Shown: positions 42,421-50,930, counted from the first letter of the stretch. The stretch is 64,000 nucleotides of DNA from Piscibacillus sp052246295 (GCA_052246295.1 JBQQCO010000014.1), one strand, 5' to 3'. Numbers and translations: made by a program. The notes: generated by a model not told the origin, from the letters alone.

Positions 42421-43224
42421 TTGGATTTAAAACCATTACTAAATAAACTTGAACATTATCATTCTGAAAAACCGAATAAAGTGTTTACGATGTATTTAAA
42501 TACAGACCCAGCTGACCCTGACCAACAAGGTGGAAAATGGAGATTACAGCTTAAAAATGGATTAAATAATTTTGAATCCTACTTACAAGAAGATGGTGAT
42601 TCAGATGAAAAGCGTAACTACTGGGCTGTTAAAGAGAAAGTCGAAAACTTTATGAATGAAAATGAAATGAACCTTAAAAAGAGTGTTATCATTTTTGCAA
42701 CTGGAGATGGCGATATCTGGTTCGCAGATATTTTACAAATGCCAGTTAAAACAGCGTTCTATTGGGAAGAAGAACCTGTATTAGATCAGTTAAAAGAATT
42801 ACAACAAACGTTCCCTAAAACAGGCATCATTTTGACTCAGAAGAACCAAATCAAATATATTGATGCAGATTTAGGAACGGTCAATGAAACAAATGTATAT
42901 GAACTAGACTTAGATACAGAAGATTGGAGAATGCACCAAGGTACCCACAAAGCTGATTCCAACTTAGGTACTGGCGGTGGCAAAACATCTAAAAAAGATG
43001 AATTTAACGAACGTTTCGAAGCTAACCGTTATCGTTGGTACAAAAGCATTGCACCAAAACTAGATAAAGTCGCCAAAGATCATGGTTGGGAACGAATTTA
43101 TCTAGTTGGTGAATCAGATGAAGTTAATGACTTAGAAGACCATATGAATAAAGAAATTGAAGGTAAAATTAATAAGAACTTACTCGATCACGAAGAAATG
43201 AAAGTGCTAGAAGAGGTTGTATAA
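42421..43224 (+). CDS. VLRF1-family aeRF1-type release-factor-like protein
   Basis: 267 residues. It fits the bacterial group related to archaeal/eukaryotic release factor 1 and Vms1 (VLRF1/baeRF): VFTMYLNTDPADPDQQGG near the N-terminus, a middle domain with KSVIIFATGDGDIWFADIL, and a C-terminal L7Ae-like alpha/beta domain ending GWERIYLVGESDEVNDLE. Some such proteins release stalled nascent chains; this one has no direct evidence. I start at TTG 42421 with AAAGGAG 9 bases upstream; ATG 42412 abuts that site. Confidence 0.75.
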   Translation: MDLKPLLNKLEHYHSEKPNKVFTMYLNTDPADPDQQGGKWRLQLKNGLNNFESYLQEDGDSDEKRNYWAVKEKVENFMNENEMNLKKSVIIFATGDGDIWFADILQMPVKTAFYWEEEPVLDQLKELQQTFPKTGIILTQKNQIKYIDADLGTVNETNVYELDLDTEDWRMHQGTHKADSNLGTGGGKTSKKDEFNERFEANRYRWYKSIAPKLDKVAKDHGWERIYLVGESDEVNDLEDHMNKEIEGKINKNLLDHEEMKVLEEVV

Positions 43225-43225
43225 A

Positions 43226-43260
43226 TGTTAACTGAGCTCGACCACGGGCTCAGTTTTTTT
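43226..43260 (+). terminator. Terminator after the VLRF1-like gene
   Basis: ACTGAGCTCG, short loop, CGGGCTCAGTTTTTTT. Confidence 0.85.
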
Positions 43261-43283
43261 AAACAAAATGAGGAGGAACACCG

Positions 43284-43655
43284 ATGATTGAACAAATTGT
43301 AAAGGAATATTTTGAGGCCTGGAATAAAGCACTTGATACGAACAATCCTGACTACATTCGCCAAAAGATGTCTAAAAGATTTACGGGTTTCTGGTGTCAC
43401 AGCGCACTAGATGTCCCTTCGAAATATGACTACAACTATGATTTAAATGCTGTCTTAGAACAATATTTAAATATGAATGCCCAAAAGTCATTTGAAATAG
43501 AATCTATTACTGAAAGAACGAATGACATGTTAGTAATCGGGACTGAAACTAATACGGTTAATGGAATCGAATATCCTGCTAAGGCGATCTTTGTTTGGCG
43601 TCAGGAAAATAACCAGTGGAAATTATTGCGCGAATATATTGAATTAATTAACTAA
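43284..43655 (+). CDS. NTF2-like / SnoaL-type protein
   Basis: 123 residues with the cone-shaped NTF2-like pattern: an N-terminal helix IVKEYFEAWNKALDTNNPDY, RFTGFWCHSALDVPSKYDY, then C-terminal strands AIFVWRQENNQWKLLREYIE. The fold hosts many small enzymes and binding proteins, so no function can be given. GAGGAGGA precedes the ATG. It lies upstream of deoD on the same strand. Confidence 0.7.
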   Translation: MIEQIVKEYFEAWNKALDTNNPDYIRQKMSKRFTGFWCHSALDVPSKYDYNYDLNAVLEQYLNMNAQKSFEIESITERTNDMLVIGTETNTVNGIEYPAKAIFVWRQENNQWKLLREYIELIN

Positions 43656-43730
43656 ATACGTTTAAATTGTGCACTAATATGAAATATGGTAGGTTAAGGA
43701 GGTAAGAAAGAATCAAGGAGGATCTACGAT

Positions 43731-44438
43731 ATGAGTACACATATTGGTGCCAAAAAAGGCGATATTGCAGATACGATTCTACTTCCAGGTGACCCGCTAC
43801 GTGCCAAATATATTGCGGAAACATTTTTAGAAGATGTGACTTGCTATAACGAAGTTCGTGGTATGTACGGTTACACTGGTACATACCAAGGTAAGCGCAT
43901 CTCTGTACAAGGAACAGGTATGGGCGTCCCTAGTATCTCAATTTACGTAAATGAATTAATTCAAGAGTATGATGTTCAAAACTTAATTCGCGTTGGTTCT
44001 TGTGGCGCGCTTCAAAAAGACGTTAAAGTTCGTGACGTCATTTTAGCTCAAACATCAACGACTGACTCACAGATGAACCGTATGGAGTTTGGTGGAATTG
44101 ACTATGCTCCTGGTGCAGACTTCAATCTTCTTAAGAAAGCTTACGAGGTTGGTGAAGAGCGCGGCTTGAACCTAAGAGTCGGTAACGTCTTCACAAGCGA
44201 TAGCTTCTACCGTGACAATGCAATGGAACTATTCCAAAAGCTTGCGGATTACAACGTGCTTGCGGTTGAAATGGAAACAACAGCTCTTTACACATTAGCT
44301 GCTAAGTACAACCGTAACGCATTATCTGTTCTGACAGTAAGTGACCACATCTTAACAGGCGAGGAAACAACAGCTGAAGAACGCCAAACAACGTTTAACG
44401 ACATGATCGAAGTAGCTTTAGAAGCTGCGACAAAATAA
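43731..44438 (+). CDS. deoD: Purine nucleoside phosphorylase, DeoD type
   Basis: 235 residues, the hexameric low-molecular-mass class. Signature stretches: ILLPGDPLRAKYIAETFL (phosphate-binding, about 17-34), GTGMGVPSISIYVNELI (about 63-79), RVGSCGAL (about 87), EMETTALYTLA (about 180-190) and SDHILTGEE (catalytic Asp, about 203). It splits purine nucleosides with phosphate for salvage. CAAGGAGGA precedes the ATG. Confidence 0.95.
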   Translation: MSTHIGAKKGDIADTILLPGDPLRAKYIAETFLEDVTCYNEVRGMYGYTGTYQGKRISVQGTGMGVPSISIYVNELIQEYDVQNLIRVGSCGALQKDVKVRDVILAQTSTTDSQMNRMEFGGIDYAPGADFNLLKKAYEVGEERGLNLRVGNVFTSDSFYRDNAMELFQKLADYNVLAVEMETTALYTLAAKYNRNALSVLTVSDHILTGEETTAEERQTTFNDMIEVALEAATK

Positions 44439-44449
44439 TGATTGGTATG

Positions 44450-44478
44450 AGCACCGAGAGTAGTCGGTGCTCTTTTTT
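44450..44478 (+). terminator. Terminator after deoD
   Basis: GAGCACCGA, loop, TCGGTGCTCTTTTTTT. Array E begins two bases later. Confidence 0.9.
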
Positions 44479-44479
44479 T

Positions 44480-44605
44480 GGGGTCGATAAATTTCGTTTA
44501 GGGGTCGATAAAAACGCATTTTTTACCCCGCCGACAAATTTCGTGGTCGATTTTTTTTGAAATGGGGTCGATATTTAATCAAATGGGGTCGATTATATTG
44601 GCTGT
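44480..44605. repeat. 21-bp-period array E (core GGGGTCGATA)
   Basis: Core copies at 44480, 44501, 44543 (GTGGTCGAT), 44564 and 44585. The step from 44501 to 44543 is exactly 42, so the period is kept over one decayed unit. The reverse complement TATCGACCCC shares TATCGAC with arrays A2 and F. It fills the space between deoD and a convergent lipoprotein gene. Confidence 0.88.
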
Positions 44606-44610
44606 GATCG

Positions 44611-45042
44611 TTATTTCGAAGCAATGACGGTCCCTAGTGGAACCTCCTCACCATTTTCAAATACCAAAATCGTATCATATTCCTGATCTAACGAAACTTT
44701 ATAGAAAGCTTCATAATCTAACGACTCATCACCGTAATCTTCAGTATGATCACTGTTGTATCTAAGATTTAACGTATCGCCATTCGAATCCACTTCAAAC
44801 TGTGTAAAATAAGTGGCAGTCTCCCCTTGTTGGACATTAGACCCGTTTAGATAAACATAAAGTACATCCTTTTCATTACCATAAAATAGGTGTGCACCAT
44901 TTTCGTCAACGTGACCAAAAGAATCACGAATCGTTTCATCAAGATCTGCTTCATTCAATTTTTCTACTGATAATTCCTTCTCAGACTGGCATCCTGATAA
45001 AATTAAAATTGTAACTATTAGTGCGATCCATAGAAATCTCAC
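44611..45042 (-). CDS. Lipoprotein of unknown function
   Basis: 143 residues. Lipobox LSGC in FLWIALIVTILILSGCQSEK (Cys about 18). The mature part is very acidic with YFTQFEVDSNGDTLNLRY-type strands. The start is GTG 45042 behind GGAGAAG. It is the last gene of a three-gene minus-strand run whose middle gene is broken. No family recognised. Confidence 0.7.
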   Translation of the reverse strand: MRFLWIALIVTILILSGCQSEKELSVEKLNEADLDETIRDSFGHVDENGAHLFYGNEKDVLYVYLNGSNVQQGETATYFTQFEVDSNGDTLNLRYNSDHTEDYGDESLDYEAFYKVSLDQEYDTILVFENGEEVPLGTVIASK

Positions 45043-45043
45043 C

Positions 45044-45379
45044 TTAATCTTCTCCTCTACTTAATATAATAATTTGATCAGCTTCGAAATTTTGTTTTAT
45101 ATCAATATCAATTGAAGTGGTTAACGTCACTTCAACTTTACTCCCAGGTTTAAGGTCATCAATCGATAACGACTTTTCTTCTTGATTTTTAATTTCTGTT
45201 TAGTCTGTGATCTCGATGGGACACTCTACGCCAAAGTCATCATCCGTCTTATTGAGTTGCTCAGAACAGTCGACTACCATCACATCGTCTTCGGTCAAAG
45301 CATCAATTTCCCACGTAAATGTTTTATTTCCGATGCAGCCTGCAAGAAATACGACTAATATGATTATGAGCTTTTTCAC
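45044..45379 (-). pseudogene. Lipoprotein gene broken by an in-frame TAA
   Basis: GTG 45379 opens a frame KKLIIILVVFLAGC (lipobox LAGC, Cys about 15) overlapping the upstream stop by four bases (GTGA), with GAGGAG at 8 bases. After 59 codons it meets TAA at 45200-45202. The same frame then continues for 51 codons (SLSIDDLKPGSKVEVTLTTS ... ADQIIILSRGED) to TAA 45044-45046, right before the next gene. The gapless continuation points to a recent nonsense mutation. The truncated product could still be exported. Confidence 0.75.
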
Positions 45380-45912
45380 TCCTGGGACTCCTCGCCGTCT
45401 TGAAAAAAGTACTTAGGTTGAGCTTCGTCGAGATCAAAATTAACGGTACCATCACGAAACTTAACAAATGGATCGTTACTATCAACAATCCAAGCCTCTC
45501 CATTATACTCATCGATTGTTTCTTTCCACTCATATGTATGACCTTGAACGTCCACCACTAACGTTGTTTCCGCGAACGAGGTATGACCATCTTCTTTTCT
45601 AATATTATAAATATCAAAATCCTTAATTTGATATTCAAATTCGTTAAGCGTTTTAACTTTTTCCATATAAAATTGTTTGGCTTCCTTCTCAGATAACTTT
45701 GTGCCGTCTGTTGGATGATGATTCTCATTATCGTCATATACGTACAAATGGTTGAATGTACTCTCGTAGTCTTCGTCGATTAACGATTCATAATATTCCT
45801 CTGCGACGCGTTTAACTTTTTGCTCTGGACTATTTTGGTAGTAATAATAAAATCCAACAGCTAAACTTATGAGTGCAACGATAGTTATAACATTTTTTAC
45901 AGTTTCAGACAT
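45376..45912 (-). CDS. Membrane-anchored protein with NTF2-like external domain
   Basis: 178 residues. One N-terminal helix (VITIVALISLAVGFYYYY, about 8-25) is followed by an external domain: VKRVAEEYYESLIDEDYEST and later TTLVVDVQGHTYEWKETIDE and AWIVDS, resembling the DUF4878/NTF2-like lumazine-type fold. Function unknown. First gene of a run leading to two lipoprotein genes (the first a pseudogene), so all may act together at the cell surface. Confidence 0.65.
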   Translation of the reverse strand: MSETVKNVITIVALISLAVGFYYYYQNSPEQKVKRVAEEYYESLIDEDYESTFNHLYVYDDNENHHPTDGTKLSEKEAKQFYMEKVKTLNEFEYQIKDFDIYNIRKEDGHTSFAETTLVVDVQGHTYEWKETIDEYNGEAWIVDSNDPFVKFRDGTVNFDLDEAQPKYFFQDGEESQE

Positions 45913-45991
45913 AAAAACCCCCCAAAGGTATTTATTCTATATAGTGATTATTTTTCCTTCTCATGCATTGTTCACCTTAACAAAAAACTAG

Positions 45992-46020
45992 TTGACATTA
46001 TTTTCGTAATTGTTTACCAT
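45992..46020 (+). promoter_or_regulatory. bioY promoter
   Basis: TTGACA (45992-45997), 17-bp spacer, TACCAT (46015-46020). The -10 lies inside the BirA operator-like repeat, which fits repression by occlusion. Confidence 0.65.
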
Positions 46021-46040
46021 ATTTTCAGAAAGGGTGACAA
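46010..46040 (+). promoter_or_regulatory. BirA operator-like inverted repeat
   Basis: TTGTTTACC, 14 bases, GGTGACAA. This matches the layout of Bacillus BirA operators (TTGTTAACC, spacer, GGTTAACAA) with a few mismatches, directly before bioY. Confidence 0.7.
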
Positions 46041-46043
46041 TAC

Positions 46044-46646
46044 ATGAATTCAAAATTTAAAACTTTAGACTTAACACTAGGCGCCGTATTCGTCGTACTA
46101 ATGATGATTGGTGCAAACATTGCATTTTGGTTTCCTGCATTTAAAATTACATACGCAAGCGGGGAAGTACCAATTACACTACAAACACTTTTCGCGATCA
46201 TGGCTGGTTTAATTTTAGGTAAAAAATTAGGCGCATTCTCGATGATTGTCTACTTACTTGTTGGAATCGCGGGAGTTCCAGTTTTCGCACAAATGAGCGC
46301 TGGCGCGACTGCACTAATTTCACCAACAGGTGGATTCTTAATTTCATTTATTTTTGTCGCATTCATTGCAGGTTATATCGTTGAGAAAGCAAGTCAGCCA
46401 AAAGTAAGCATTTACTTAATCGCAACGTTTGCCGGACTTATGACAAATTACGTAATCGGCACACCATTTATGTATCTATCATTAAATTACATCTCAGAAG
46501 TCGCAATTTCGATGAAAGCTTCAGTCATTTCCATGATTCCATTCTTTATTAAAGATTTTATTATAACAATGGGACTTGCGGTTGTATTACCGCAGTTTAT
46601 ATCTAGATTGTCTAAAGCCGTCCCAACTTTAGCGTCTAGAACATAA
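46044..46646 (+). CDS. bioY: Biotin transporter S-component BioY
   Basis: 200 residues with about six membrane helices. The family signature is visible in KITYASGEVPITLQTLFAIM (residues 34-53) and VFAQMSAGATALISPTGGFL (about 83-102). BioY binds biotin and works with the shared ECF ATPases and T-component encoded elsewhere. GAAAGGGTG precedes the ATG. The BirA-like operator over its promoter supports biotin control. Confidence 0.93.
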   Translation: MNSKFKTLDLTLGAVFVVLMMIGANIAFWFPAFKITYASGEVPITLQTLFAIMAGLILGKKLGAFSMIVYLLVGIAGVPVFAQMSAGATALISPTGGFLISFIFVAFIAGYIVEKASQPKVSIYLIATFAGLMTNYVIGTPFMYLSLNYISEVAISMKASVISMIPFFIKDFIITMGLAVVLPQFISRLSKAVPTLASRT

Positions 46647-46685
46647 TTTATATACACCCATTTTCCTTTCCACATTTCTAATCAG

Positions 46686-46722
46686 TGGTTGGCCATTTCG
46701 ATTTGATCGAAATGGCTTTTTT
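46686..46722 (+). terminator. Terminator after bioY
   Basis: GGCCATTTCGAT, TTG loop, ATCGAAATGGCTTTTTTTC. Confidence 0.9.
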
Positions 46723-46797
46723 TCTATGATTTTAGGTACTGTTTTTGATTTCATGTGCAGCCCTCGATTTCACGTGAACTCATCCCATTCCAAAAGA

Positions 46798-46830
46798 AAA
46801 AGCTGACGGACTTGCATCCGCCAGCTTTCA
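46798..46830 (-). terminator. Terminator of pepA
   Basis: AAAGCTGGCGGATG, loop, GTCCGTCAGCTTTTTCTTTT on the minus strand. Confidence 0.8.
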
Positions 46831-46866
46831 ATCGAATACTTTTGCGCTTGCACAAAAGTTCCATAT

Positions 46867-48339
46867 TTATTTTTGATTCATAATCGTCTTCGCTAACGTG
46901 CGGACCATGACACCTGTTGGGCCTTTTGGACCTAGGTCGTGTTCTGATTCAGACATGGCCGTACCTGCGATATCTAAGTGAACCCATGGTGTATCACCGA
47001 CAAATTCACCTACAAAACAACCTGCTAATACAGCATGGCCTTTACGACCTGGTGAATTATTTAAGTCCGCAATGTGGCTTGTACGAACTTTTTTCTTAAA
47101 TACGTCATGGTATGGAAGTTCCCATATAAGCTCTCCTGCTTGTTCAGAAGCTTCGTAAACTTGATCAAACCACTCGCCGTTGTTCGTCATAGCGCCTGTC
47201 ATTTCATCTCCTAGCGCTACCACAACGCCTCCTGTTAACGTTGCCACATCAATGATTCGTGATGCACCTTGTTGATTCGCATAAGTGACTGCATCCGCTA
47301 ACGCTAAGCGACCTTCTGCGTCTGTGTTACGGACTTCTATTGTTTTTCCACTCATAGACACAATCACATCATCTGGCTTGAACGCATCACCACTAATCAT
47401 ATTGTCAGTAGATGGAACCAAACATAGTACGTTTTCCTCAGGCTTGATTTGACCAATCGCATCCATCGCACCTAACACTGATGCTGCTCCACCCATGTCC
47501 ATTTTCATGCCAATGATGCCTTCTTTACCTTTTAACGAGTAGCCACCTGTATCAAATGTAATCCCTTTACCGACTAATGCGACAGGATCACTCCACTCCG
47601 CTTTCCCTTGATATTTCATTACGATAAAACGAGGTGGTTCCTTGGACCCTTGGTTAACTGCTAATAATGCACCCATGCCTAGTTCTTCAATCTGTTCTTT
47701 CTCAAAAATTTCGATTTCCATGCCGTGTTTATGTGCAATATTCTCAGCATAAGCTGCTAAGTCAGAAGCTGTAAGTAAGTTTCCAGGCAAATTAACTAAG
47801 TGACGAGCTGAGTTTGTCCCTTCACCTAAAGCTAAACCAACTTCGATTGCTTGTTTTACACCTTCCTCGCCTGAAATTACAGTGAGGTCTGATAAGAAGC
47901 CTTTGTTCTCTCGATCTGTGTGATACGTTTCAAGCTGATAAGTCGACATAACAAAAGCTTCTCCGATTGCTTCTGCAAACGTTAAATCTTCTGTAAAACT
48001 TTCTAAAGCAACCGTCGCTCCTGTTAACTGATCACTATTTACCTGTTTGAACGCTTTCCCCATCACTTTGCGAAAACGACTGACATCTAGTTCATCTTTT
48101 TTACCTAATCCTACAAAATAAACTCGTTTTGCGTCCGCATTTCCAAATGTATGTACTTTAGAAACTTTTCCATAAGCATTGTGGATGTCGCCTTGCTTAA
48201 CAAGTTCTTCTAGGTGACCATCTAGTACCTCATTTAAAGACTGATACACTTGTTGTTCTTCTTTACTTTCTTCGTATAGACCTACTAATAGTGCATCTGT
48301 TTCGACGTTTGTGACTTGATTATTAATTACATTGACCAT
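46867..48339 (-). CDS. pepA: Leucyl aminopeptidase (M17)
   Basis: 490 residues. The catalytic domain carries VGKGITFDTGGYSLKG (about 255-270), KMDMGGAASVLG and the family signature NTDAEGRLALADA (about 338-350), which together hold the two-metal ligands and catalytic Lys/Arg. It removes N-terminal residues from peptides in the cytoplasm. Orthologue of B. subtilis YuiE, next to yuiD there too. GGAGGTG precedes the ATG. Confidence 0.95.
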   Translation of the reverse strand: MVNVINNQVTNVETDALLVGLYEESKEEQQVYQSLNEVLDGHLEELVKQGDIHNAYGKVSKVHTFGNADAKRVYFVGLGKKDELDVSRFRKVMGKAFKQVNSDQLTGATVALESFTEDLTFAEAIGEAFVMSTYQLETYHTDRENKGFLSDLTVISGEEGVKQAIEVGLALGEGTNSARHLVNLPGNLLTASDLAAYAENIAHKHGMEIEIFEKEQIEELGMGALLAVNQGSKEPPRFIVMKYQGKAEWSDPVALVGKGITFDTGGYSLKGKEGIIGMKMDMGGAASVLGAMDAIGQIKPEENVLCLVPSTDNMISGDAFKPDDVIVSMSGKTIEVRNTDAEGRLALADAVTYANQQGASRIIDVATLTGGVVVALGDEMTGAMTNNGEWFDQVYEASEQAGELIWELPYHDVFKKKVRTSHIADLNNSPGRKGHAVLAGCFVGEFVGDTPWVHLDIAGTAMSESEHDLGPKGPTGVMVRTLAKTIMNQK

Positions 48340-48482
48340 GTGTACACCTCCGTATTATTATCATTATCTTATCAAATATTTTATCAGTTCGAAATCACAA
48401 ATGTTTGTTTTTTTCAGAACATAAATAGGGTATGATGATTATATAGATTAGATACAGAACAGTTTTAGAAGGTGGCGTCAAA

Positions 48483-48953
48483 ATGGAAATACTACACAAT
48501 ACACCGTTAGTTTTAGCATTGTTTGCAGTTGTGTTTGCTCAAGTTGTCAAAATTCCAATCCATTTTATTGCGGACCGTAAGTTAGAACTTTCACTTGCAT
48601 TCAGTACAGGTGGAATGCCAAGTAGCCACTCAGCGGCAGTGGCAGCACTAACAACTGCGGTAGGAATTGAACACGGGTTAGATTCGCCTTATTTTGCGAT
48701 AGCCTGCGTCTTAAGTATTATCGTTATGTATGATGCAACAGGAATAAGACGACATGCCGGTCAACATGCAACGATTTTAAATCAATTGGTAAAAGATTTT
48801 CAACGCTTGGTCGATGAGGCAAAGCATTGGCAAGAAAAAGAAGAACGTGAAAAACAGCGTGAACTTAAAGAATTACTCGGGCACCAACCGATCGAAGTGT
48901 TCTTTGGTGCACTAACAGGAATCTTAATATCCGTTATCTTTTATGCAATATAA
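48483..48953 (+). CDS. yuiD: Divergent PAP2 family membrane protein (YuiD)
   Basis: 156 residues with about four membrane helices. The acid-phosphatase-like motifs are FSTGGMPSSHSAAVAALTTA (residues 40-59, containing PSSH) and YDATGIRRHAGQHA (about 82-95). Members are annotated as divergent PAP2 (DUF212). A phosphatase activity on an undecaprenyl or other lipid phosphate is possible but unproven. GAAGGTGGCG lies before the ATG. It is divergent from pepA. Confidence 0.87.
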   Translation: MEILHNTPLVLALFAVVFAQVVKIPIHFIADRKLELSLAFSTGGMPSSHSAAVAALTTAVGIEHGLDSPYFAIACVLSIIVMYDATGIRRHAGQHATILNQLVKDFQRLVDEAKHWQEKEEREKQRELKELLGHQPIEVFFGALTGILISVIFYAI

Positions 48954-48957
48954 ATAT

Positions 48958-48996
48958 AGGCCGAACTCTTGGATTAACACCTAGGGTTCGGTTTAT
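48958..48996 (+). terminator. Terminator after yuiD
   Basis: CCGAACTCTTGG, loop, CCTAGGGTTCGGTTTATTT. Confidence 0.75.
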
Positions 48997-49111
48997 TTCA
49001 TATTGTAGGATAGTCAAAATGCAATACTCCTAATCGGCTAAAAGTGGCCATGTCCATTTAGTGTGGGCTTTGATCCGTTTTACAGACACAGCGTCGCATT
49101 TCTCGTACACT

Positions 49112-49574
49112 TTCGGACGTTCAGCCCTCCCTATCAACATTCGGCGGCTCCCTATCGACATTCAGAGTCTCCCTATCGACATTCAGCGCTTCCCTATCGA
49201 CATTCAGAGTCTCCCTATCGACAATCAGCGCTCCACTATCGACATTCAGCGCTCCACTATCGACATCAAGGGCTTCCTTATCGACATCCAGCACTTCCCT
49301 ATCGACATTCAGCGCTCCACTATCGACATCAAGGGCTTCCTTATCGACATCCAGCACTTCCCTATCGACATTCAGCACTTCCCTATCGACATCCAGCGCT
49401 CCACTATCGACATTCCACGGCTCCCTATCGACATTCCGCGGCTCACTATCGACATTCAGAGTCTCCCTATCGACATTCAGCGCTTCCCTATCATCATTCA
49501 GCGCTCCACTATCGACATTCCGCGGCTCCCTATCGACATTCAGCACTTCCCTGACGACATCCAGCGATACCCTT
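49112..49574. repeat. 21-bp-period array F (core ATCGACATTC), longest array
   Basis: Twenty-two units, starting at 49112 (decayed), 49133, 49154 and so on every 21 bp without one slip to 49553. The core ATCGACATTC is almost constant; the remaining 11 bases fall into a few types (AGCGCTCCACT, AGAGTCTCCCT, CGCGGCTCCCT, AAGGGCTTCCTT-like). A 63-bp three-unit block is repeated (49259-49321 and 49322-49384, with slight change). The same core makes array A2, 40 kb away. It lies between convergent yuiD and yuiC. Confidence 0.95.
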
Positions 49575-49624
49575 CAACCCGTATGTAGGTTGACTTCGTT
49601 TCAGGAGCCATTTCAAACTTAAAG

Positions 49625-49668
49625 CAAAAGGCCACCTCAGTCTTTTATTAGACTTTGGTAGCCTTAAT
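49625..49668 (-). terminator. Terminator of yuiC
   Basis: AAGGCTACCAAAGTCTAAT / AGACTGAGGTGGCCTTTTGC imperfect hairpin on the minus strand. Confidence 0.7.
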
Positions 49669-49671
49669 CTA

Positions 49672-50436
49672 CTATTCATTAAAAACGGGTAATGCCTCTG
49701 AAGTAATCTGTTCTTCCCAAAACGCTAAATCACTTTCTGTCACGGTACCTTCACCCATTTCGATGACATACACATCCGTGCTCTTTTTACCCCATTCATT
49801 GTACACTTCATCTACTGTTTCATAATACAAATCTATTTTATTACCTTTAATAGCTCCGCCAGTATCCATTACAATTCCATAACCATAATCAGGTACATAC
49901 ATCACAGTGCCTAATGGAAACACACTTGGGTCTGCTGCAATCGTAGACAGTACGCCTCTTTGTACTGTTAATCCAGAAAACGTAATACCGTACAGAGGGT
50001 GACCCTCTGTTTTACCTGTCGATTCATAACCTGCAGTGTAGCCTGTTGCCACAACCGTTTTAGTAGGATATTGTTTGAACGCAACTTCTGCAGTCATAGA
50101 CGTCTGTTCAACTTCATCACTTTGATCTGCTTGTCCACTTTCTTGCTCTGCCAAAACTGGCTGTACTTCCTTGTCCTCTTGTTTCTCACTCGCATCAACT
50201 TGCTCACTAACGCCAGCTACTGATAACTGTTCCCCATCTTCTCGATCTTCCTCTGCCTCTTCCCATACCTTAGATTTATGAGTTAATGAGACTTGGTGTC
50301 CTTCAAATTCTTTAGATTGAATAGATGGTGTGTATTCATCAGCTGCTTTAAAAGATAGATTTACAGTCAACAGCAGTGATGTCATGCTCACTAATAAAAT
50401 AGCGAAAAAGAAAAAGCTTCTTAATTGATTACGCAT
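49672..50436 (-). CDS. yuiC: 3D-domain protein YuiC (Rpf/Sps-like muralytic enzyme)
   Basis: 254 residues. An N-terminal membrane anchor (FFFFAILLVSMTSLLLTVNL, about 8-27) is followed by a Glu/Gln-rich linker (about 60-120). The 3D (MltA-like) domain then begins VVATGYTAGYESTGKTEGHP and holds the three-Asp set in IAADPSVFPLG, MDTGGAIKG and NKIDLYY. B. subtilis YuiC is a peptidoglycan lytic transglycosylase of the Sps/Rpf type. I start at ATG 50436 because of AGAGGTG; an upstream frame to 50469 lacks a site. Confidence 0.9.
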   Translation of the reverse strand: MRNQLRSFFFFAILLVSMTSLLLTVNLSFKAADEYTPSIQSKEFEGHQVSLTHKSKVWEEAEEDREDGEQLSVAGVSEQVDASEKQEDKEVQPVLAEQESGQADQSDEVEQTSMTAEVAFKQYPTKTVVATGYTAGYESTGKTEGHPLYGITFSGLTVQRGVLSTIAADPSVFPLGTVMYVPDYGYGIVMDTGGAIKGNKIDLYYETVDEVYNEWGKKSTDVYVIEMGEGTVTESDLAFWEEQITSEALPVFNE

Positions 50437-50516
50437 GTTTAACACCTCTTTGTCATGAAGCGTAACCAAATTAAGAAGCTTTTATACATTTACCTGAAAA
50501 TTTCGAAATTAACACA

Positions 50517-50834
50517 CTAAAACATTTGATATCCTTTTTGCCTTAAAATTTTAATGACAATTCCAGCTACTATGGTACCAGCCAACCCTGCCAAGAGGAC
50601 AATTAAGTCAAATGCCTCAAGAGCAACAATGCGATCTGGTAGTTGTGAAAAGGAATCTGTTGGAGACGTGAAGTAACTCCAGAATGAAACATTATCAATA
50701 ATTAAAATAACAACAATAGGATAAACCAACGACATTAACCATGTTGTACGTAACAACATGTTGATAATAAACGCAATGCCAAAAAATAATACAAAAAACA
50801 ATAATGCTGCAACAAATCCAAATAAAATACCCAC
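50517..50834 (-). CDS. yuiB: YuiB-like membrane protein
   Basis: 105 residues with three hydrophobic helices (about 2-26, 30-47 and 72-95). It corresponds in size, topology and position (between yuiC and the NDH-2-like gene) to B. subtilis YuiB, a protein of unknown role. AGGTAGGG precedes the start. Confidence 0.75.
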   Translation of the reverse strand: MGILFGFVAALLFFVLFFGIAFIINMLLRTTWLMSLVYPIVVILIIDNVSFWSYFTSPTDSFSQLPDRIVALEAFDLIVLLAGLAGTIVAGIVIKILRQKGYQMF

Positions 50835-50884
50835 GTTTGTTCCCTACCTTTATTCGTTCGTTAAACCTCTATCAGTTTAACATA

Positions 50885-50918
50885 AAAGAAAAGCAAAGAC
50901 CTATGCCTTTGCTTTTCA
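50885..50918 (-). terminator. Terminator of the NDH-2-like gene
   Basis: GAAAAGCAAAGGC, loop, GTCTTTGCTTTTC, then TTTTATG on the minus strand. Confidence 0.8.
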
Positions 50919-50930
50919 AATCGTTACAAT

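Noticed and set aside
48340..48375. Possible Fur box before pepA (GATAATGATAATAATAC)
   Set aside because: It does not form the 7-1-7 inverted repeat, and pepA is not an expected iron gene.
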